Below are positions 61,470 through 64,000 of a stretch of DNA of 64,000 bases, in pieces. The position numbers were made by a program, and so were the translations under genes. Within the stretch, counting starts at the first letter, position 1. Each line of letters starts with the position of its first letter. The stretch is from CAVUPF01 sp963777915 (lineage in GTDB: Bacteria; Actinomycetota; Thermoleophilia; Solirubrobacterales; 70-9): assembly GCA_963777915.1 (NCBI GenBank), contig CAVZSH010000005.1, positions 1,223,856 through 1,287,855 on the forward strand. The letters are read 5' to 3'. The notes below the pieces were generated by a model, which had not been told where the DNA came from, searched no databases, and saw only the letters and a program-made list of their open reading frames with translations.

Positions 61470-62027
61470 CTAGGCTCCCAGCACGGTCGGCTGCCTGCGG
61501 CGGCGCACGGTCGGGTCCTCGACCAGCGCCGGTCGCAGCGCGCGCCGCACGCCGAGGTAGATCGGCCAGCCGAGGAAGAAGGCGTAGATGCTCTTGATCA
61601 GCACGTCCCGCAGCACCAGGGCGCTGACCGTGGCGTCGATCCCGAGAAGCAGCTGGAGCAGCCCGAACCCCAGCTCGGCGAACAGGGTCAGCCCCATGCA
61701 GAGCAGCGGCGCGACGAGGGGGCTGTGGATCTCGAAGCGCTCGCGGAACAAGCCGGCGAGGTAGCCGGTGGCGAGCAGCACAAGTGAGCTGGCGCCAAGC
61801 GGCTCGATCAGCAGGCAGTCGATCAGGAAGCCGACCGAGAACCCGGCCACCACCCCGGTCATGGTGCCGCCCAGCAGGCCCAGGGAGACGACCAGGGCCG
61901 GGAGGATGTCGGGGCTGACGTGAAAGAGGGCGACCTGCGAGAAGAAGCTGAGCTGGAGCACCACCCCGAGGACGACGATGACGACGAGGCGGGCGAGGAT
62001 CTTCGGGGTGACGATCACCCGCGCCAC
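61470..62027 (-). CDS. mreD: Rod-shape determining protein MreD
   Basis: 185 aa with five or six helices (LARLVVIVVLGVVLQLSFFSQV, DILPALVVSLGLLGGTMTGVVAGFSVGFLIDCLL, LGASSLVLLATGYLAGLF, LLCMGLTLFAELGFGLLQLLLG, SIYAFFLGWPIYLGVRRAL). Sequence is variable in this family, so the call rests on topology plus the position between mreC and mrdA. GTG start; 13-bp overlap with the end of mreC. Confidence 0.9.
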   Translation of the reverse strand: MARVIVTPKILARLVVIVVLGVVLQLSFFSQVALFHVSPDILPALVVSLGLLGGTMTGVVAGFSVGFLIDCLLIEPLGASSLVLLATGYLAGLFRERFEIHSPLVAPLLCMGLTLFAELGFGLLQLLLGIDATVSALVLRDVLIKSIYAFFLGWPIYLGVRRALRPALVEDPTVRRRRQPTVLGA

Positions 62028-62860
62028 CCTCCGGTCAGGACCTGCACCATTTCGACGTTGCGCAGGTCGGCGAAGGGACGCACGGACACCTGTTGGCGCG
62101 CCACCTGTTCGCCGATTGAGGCGCTGGCTACTTCGCCAACCGGGAGGTTGGGCGGGAACAGCGAGGTGAGCCCCTGGGCGCGCCAGCCGGCGGTCACGAC
62201 CGTCTCGCCCCGATGGACCTGCTTGCTCGAGTCGAGGAAGTCGAGGATCAGTTCGTCGGGGTTGCCGACCACGGGCTTCACCACCCCCTGCACCCCCTGC
62301 GGGACGACTTTGGCCGAGACGGCGCTGGAATGATCGGAGATCAGGGTCACCTGCGCCGAGCCGCCGGTCACCGCTGCGACCCTGCCGATAAGCCCGTCGC
62401 CGTCGATCACCGGATCGTTGACTGCGGCTCCTTCGCCGCTGCCGACGTCGACCGTCACGGCGGAGTACCAGACGGTCGGCGAGCGGGCGATCACCCTGGC
62501 GGTGACCGGCTTGTAGCCACCGGGGACGACGTTTCGGTCGAGCGAGAGAAGCTTGCGAAACTGGGCGTTTTCGGCGATCGCCGCCTGGTCGGCGACCGCT
62601 TGGCGGCGGGCCTTCTCCAGCTCGGCCTCCAGCTGGCTGTTGCGGCCGCGCGCGTCGAAGGTCTGATCGAACCAGTTGACGAGGTCGCGGGCGGGCTTCA
62701 GCCCGCGGCTGGCGACTTCCTGAAGTGGGCTGAAGATCGTTGCCACTCCGCGCTGCAAGCCGTCGGAGCCCTGCCCGTAGGTGATCGACAGCAGCACGAA
62801 GGAGCCGATGATCAACAGTGCTAGCACCGCCCTACGGCGGCGTACTTGCTTTCGGTACAC
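62015..62860 (-). CDS. mreC: Rod-shape determining protein MreC
   Basis: 281 aa. N-terminal signal anchor (AVLALLIIGSFVLLSITYG), a coiled coil (about 70-100, NSQLEAELEKARRQAVADQAAIAENAQFRK) and two beta-barrel domains (PVTARVIARSPTVWYSAVTVDVG, GLIGRVAAVTGGSAQVTLISDHSSAVSAKVV, GETVVTAGWRAQGLTSLFPPNLPVGEV). Links MreB to the periplasmic synthases. GTG start, 38 bp after mreB. Confidence 0.95.
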   Translation of the reverse strand: MYRKQVRRRRAVLALLIIGSFVLLSITYGQGSDGLQRGVATIFSPLQEVASRGLKPARDLVNWFDQTFDARGRNSQLEAELEKARRQAVADQAAIAENAQFRKLLSLDRNVVPGGYKPVTARVIARSPTVWYSAVTVDVGSGEGAAVNDPVIDGDGLIGRVAAVTGGSAQVTLISDHSSAVSAKVVPQGVQGVVKPVVGNPDELILDFLDSSKQVHRGETVVTAGWRAQGLTSLFPPNLPVGEVASASIGEQVARQQVSVRPFADLRNVEMVQVLTGGWRG

Positions 62861-62898
62861 GGTGAAGGCCTAAGTTTGTGGCTTTACATGAGCGGCAG

Positions 62899-63948
62899 CT
62901 AAGCAAAGCGCCGCGCTCCGGAATTGTTCTTGCTGGCGCGGTGGATCGTCTCGAACTCCTCAAGCGATATTCCCGACCCGACAGCGACGCACGTCAGCGG
63001 AGACTCTGCCAGCTGACAGGGCATCTGGCACTCGTCGCGGAGGCGTTGCTCCAGTCCTTGCAGAAGCGCGCCGCCGCCGGCCAAGGTGATTCCCCGGTCC
63101 ATGATGTCGCCTGCCAGCTCCGGCGGGGTGCGGTCAAGGGTGTCCTTGACAGCATCGACGATGTGCCCGACCGTCTCATCGAGCGCTTCGCGAACCTCCT
63201 CGGAGCCGAGGGTGATCGTTTTCGGCAGGCCGGAGACGAGGTCGCGGCCGCGGATCTCGGTCCGCACCTCCTCGGGGAGCGTCGAGGCCGAGCCAGCCTC
63301 GAGCTTGACCTCCTCGGCGGTCTGGGTGCCGATCGCCAGCTTGTACTCGTGCTTGCAGTGGCCGACGATCGCGTCGTCCAGCTCATCGCCGCCGACCCGT
63401 ATCGACTGCGAGACGACGATCCCGCCGAGCGATATCACCGCGACCTCTGTTGTGCCACCGCCGATGTCGACGATCATCGAGCCGGTCGGCTCACCGACCG
63501 GCAGCCCGGCGCCGATCGCCGCGGCCATCGGCTCCTCGATCAGGTAGGCGTGGCGGGCGCCGGCCGAGAGGCAGGCCTCCTCGACCGCACGCTTCTCCAC
63601 GCCGGTCACGCCGGAGGGCACGCAGACGACAACGCGCGGGTGAGCAAAGCGGTTTGAGTGAACCTTCTTGATGAAGTGGCGCAGCATCTGCTCGGTGACG
63701 TCGAAGTCGGCGATCACGCCGTCCTTGAGCGGACGGATCGCGGTGATCGTCCCCGGCGTCCGGCCCAGCATCCGCTTCGCTTCCACGCCGACTGCATGGA
63801 CCTGCCCGTTGCGCGAGTCGATCGCCACCACCGAGGGCTCTGAGAGAACGATTCCGCGGCCCCGCACGTAGACGAGCGTGTTGGCGGTGCCCAGATCGAC
63901 CGCCATGTCGCGGCCGCCGAGTCGAGTTAGGTAGCTGAAAAGGCCCAT
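62899..63948 (-). CDS. mreB: Rod-shape determining protein MreB
   Basis: 349 aa from ATG at 63948 (MGLFSYLTRLGGRDMAVDLG). Actin-like ATPase: phosphate 1 MAVDLGTANTLVYVRGRGIVLSEPSVVAID, phosphate 2 SMIVDIGGGTTEVAVISLGGIV, adenosine loop DRGITLAGGGALLQGLEQRL. Forms membrane filaments that guide cell elongation, so the organism is probably rod-shaped or was ancestrally so. A start nine codons upstream (63975) is possible. First gene of the elongasome operon; the last 25 bp of the window hold nothing recognisable. Confidence 0.97.
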   Translation of the reverse strand: MGLFSYLTRLGGRDMAVDLGTANTLVYVRGRGIVLSEPSVVAIDSRNGQVHAVGVEAKRMLGRTPGTITAIRPLKDGVIADFDVTEQMLRHFIKKVHSNRFAHPRVVVCVPSGVTGVEKRAVEEACLSAGARHAYLIEEPMAAAIGAGLPVGEPTGSMIVDIGGGTTEVAVISLGGIVVSQSIRVGGDELDDAIVGHCKHEYKLAIGTQTAEEVKLEAGSASTLPEEVRTEIRGRDLVSGLPKTITLGSEEVREALDETVGHIVDAVKDTLDRTPPELAGDIMDRGITLAGGGALLQGLEQRLRDECQMPCQLAESPLTCVAVGSGISLEEFETIHRASKNNSGARRFA

Positions 63949-64000
63949 TTTGGATGAATCTCGCGCGCTGATCATCCCAGAAGCCGCAAGTGGGTCAGCC

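Overview
The window is 64 kb of GC-rich, tightly packed bacterial chromosome made almost entirely of core genes. The gene set (mreBCD-mrdA-rodA next to a TRAM-domain RNase E/G, rplU-rpmA-obgE-proB-proA-nadD-rsfS, hrcA-dnaJ-prmA...era, HisIE fusion, DivIVA-like protein, XRE regulator) and the very high GC suggest an actinobacterium of the Thermoleophilia/Solirubrobacterales type. That placement is inferred from gene content and style, not from a search.

Layout. 1-1477 (+): end of panC, then panD and panB (pantothenate). 1484-3116: a hexapeptide acyltransferase and a ROK sugar kinase. 3113-8473: uvrA and uvrB (minus), each sharing a CTAG stop with a convergent + gene (ROK kinase; SnoaL-like protein). 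8546-9229 (+): DoxX-like membrane protein and a small XRE regulator. 9245-13804 (-): rpsA, coaE, lytic transglycosylase, MFS exporter and a membrane-anchored protein, joined by overlapping codons. 13834-18477: FAD oxidoreductase, DMT transporter, polA and a small unknown protein. 18558-22470: a malic enzyme with about 14 inferred indels, a TIGR01777 epimerase, a frameshifted binding-protein-like lipoprotein with an 11-C tract, and a frameshifted pfkA. 22502-31169 (-): hisIE-trpE-trpG-trpD-trpC, an HtrA-like protease, trpF-trpB-trpA and a 49-aa membrane protein. 31193-37438 (-): nine overlapping genes hrcA-dnaJ-prmA-DUF2269-murI-yqeY-phoH-ybeY-era. 37460-43898 (-): lepA with a split MaoC dehydratase pair, then murJ and a GT-C-like membrane protein. 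43967-49015: rpsT, holA, cupin, leuS, SpoIIM-like membrane protein. 49065-50161: the only accessory-looking stretch, with tRNA-Ala(GGC), a PD-(D/E)XK endonuclease reading in frame through the tRNA into a Phd-antitoxin-like sequence, and a perfect 20-bp inverted repeat around a LexA-box-like palindrome. 50162-63948 (-): DivIVA-like, rsfS, nadD, proA, proB, obgE, rpmA, rplU, rng, rodA, mrdA, mreD, mreC, mreB.

Themes. Neighbouring genes are often coupled by ATGA, GTGA, TTGA or TGATG overlaps, and possibly by CTGA overlaps with CTG starts. Many operon-leading genes lack a Shine-Dalgarno but have a TAGAAT-like -10 hexamer 7-8 nt before the start codon, as expected of leaderless transcripts. A GAAC-N4-GTTC box lies upstream of uvrA. 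I saw no CRISPR array, prophage, rRNA or insertion sequence, and no convincing biosynthetic or defence island; the 49-50 kb region is the best candidate for something unusual.
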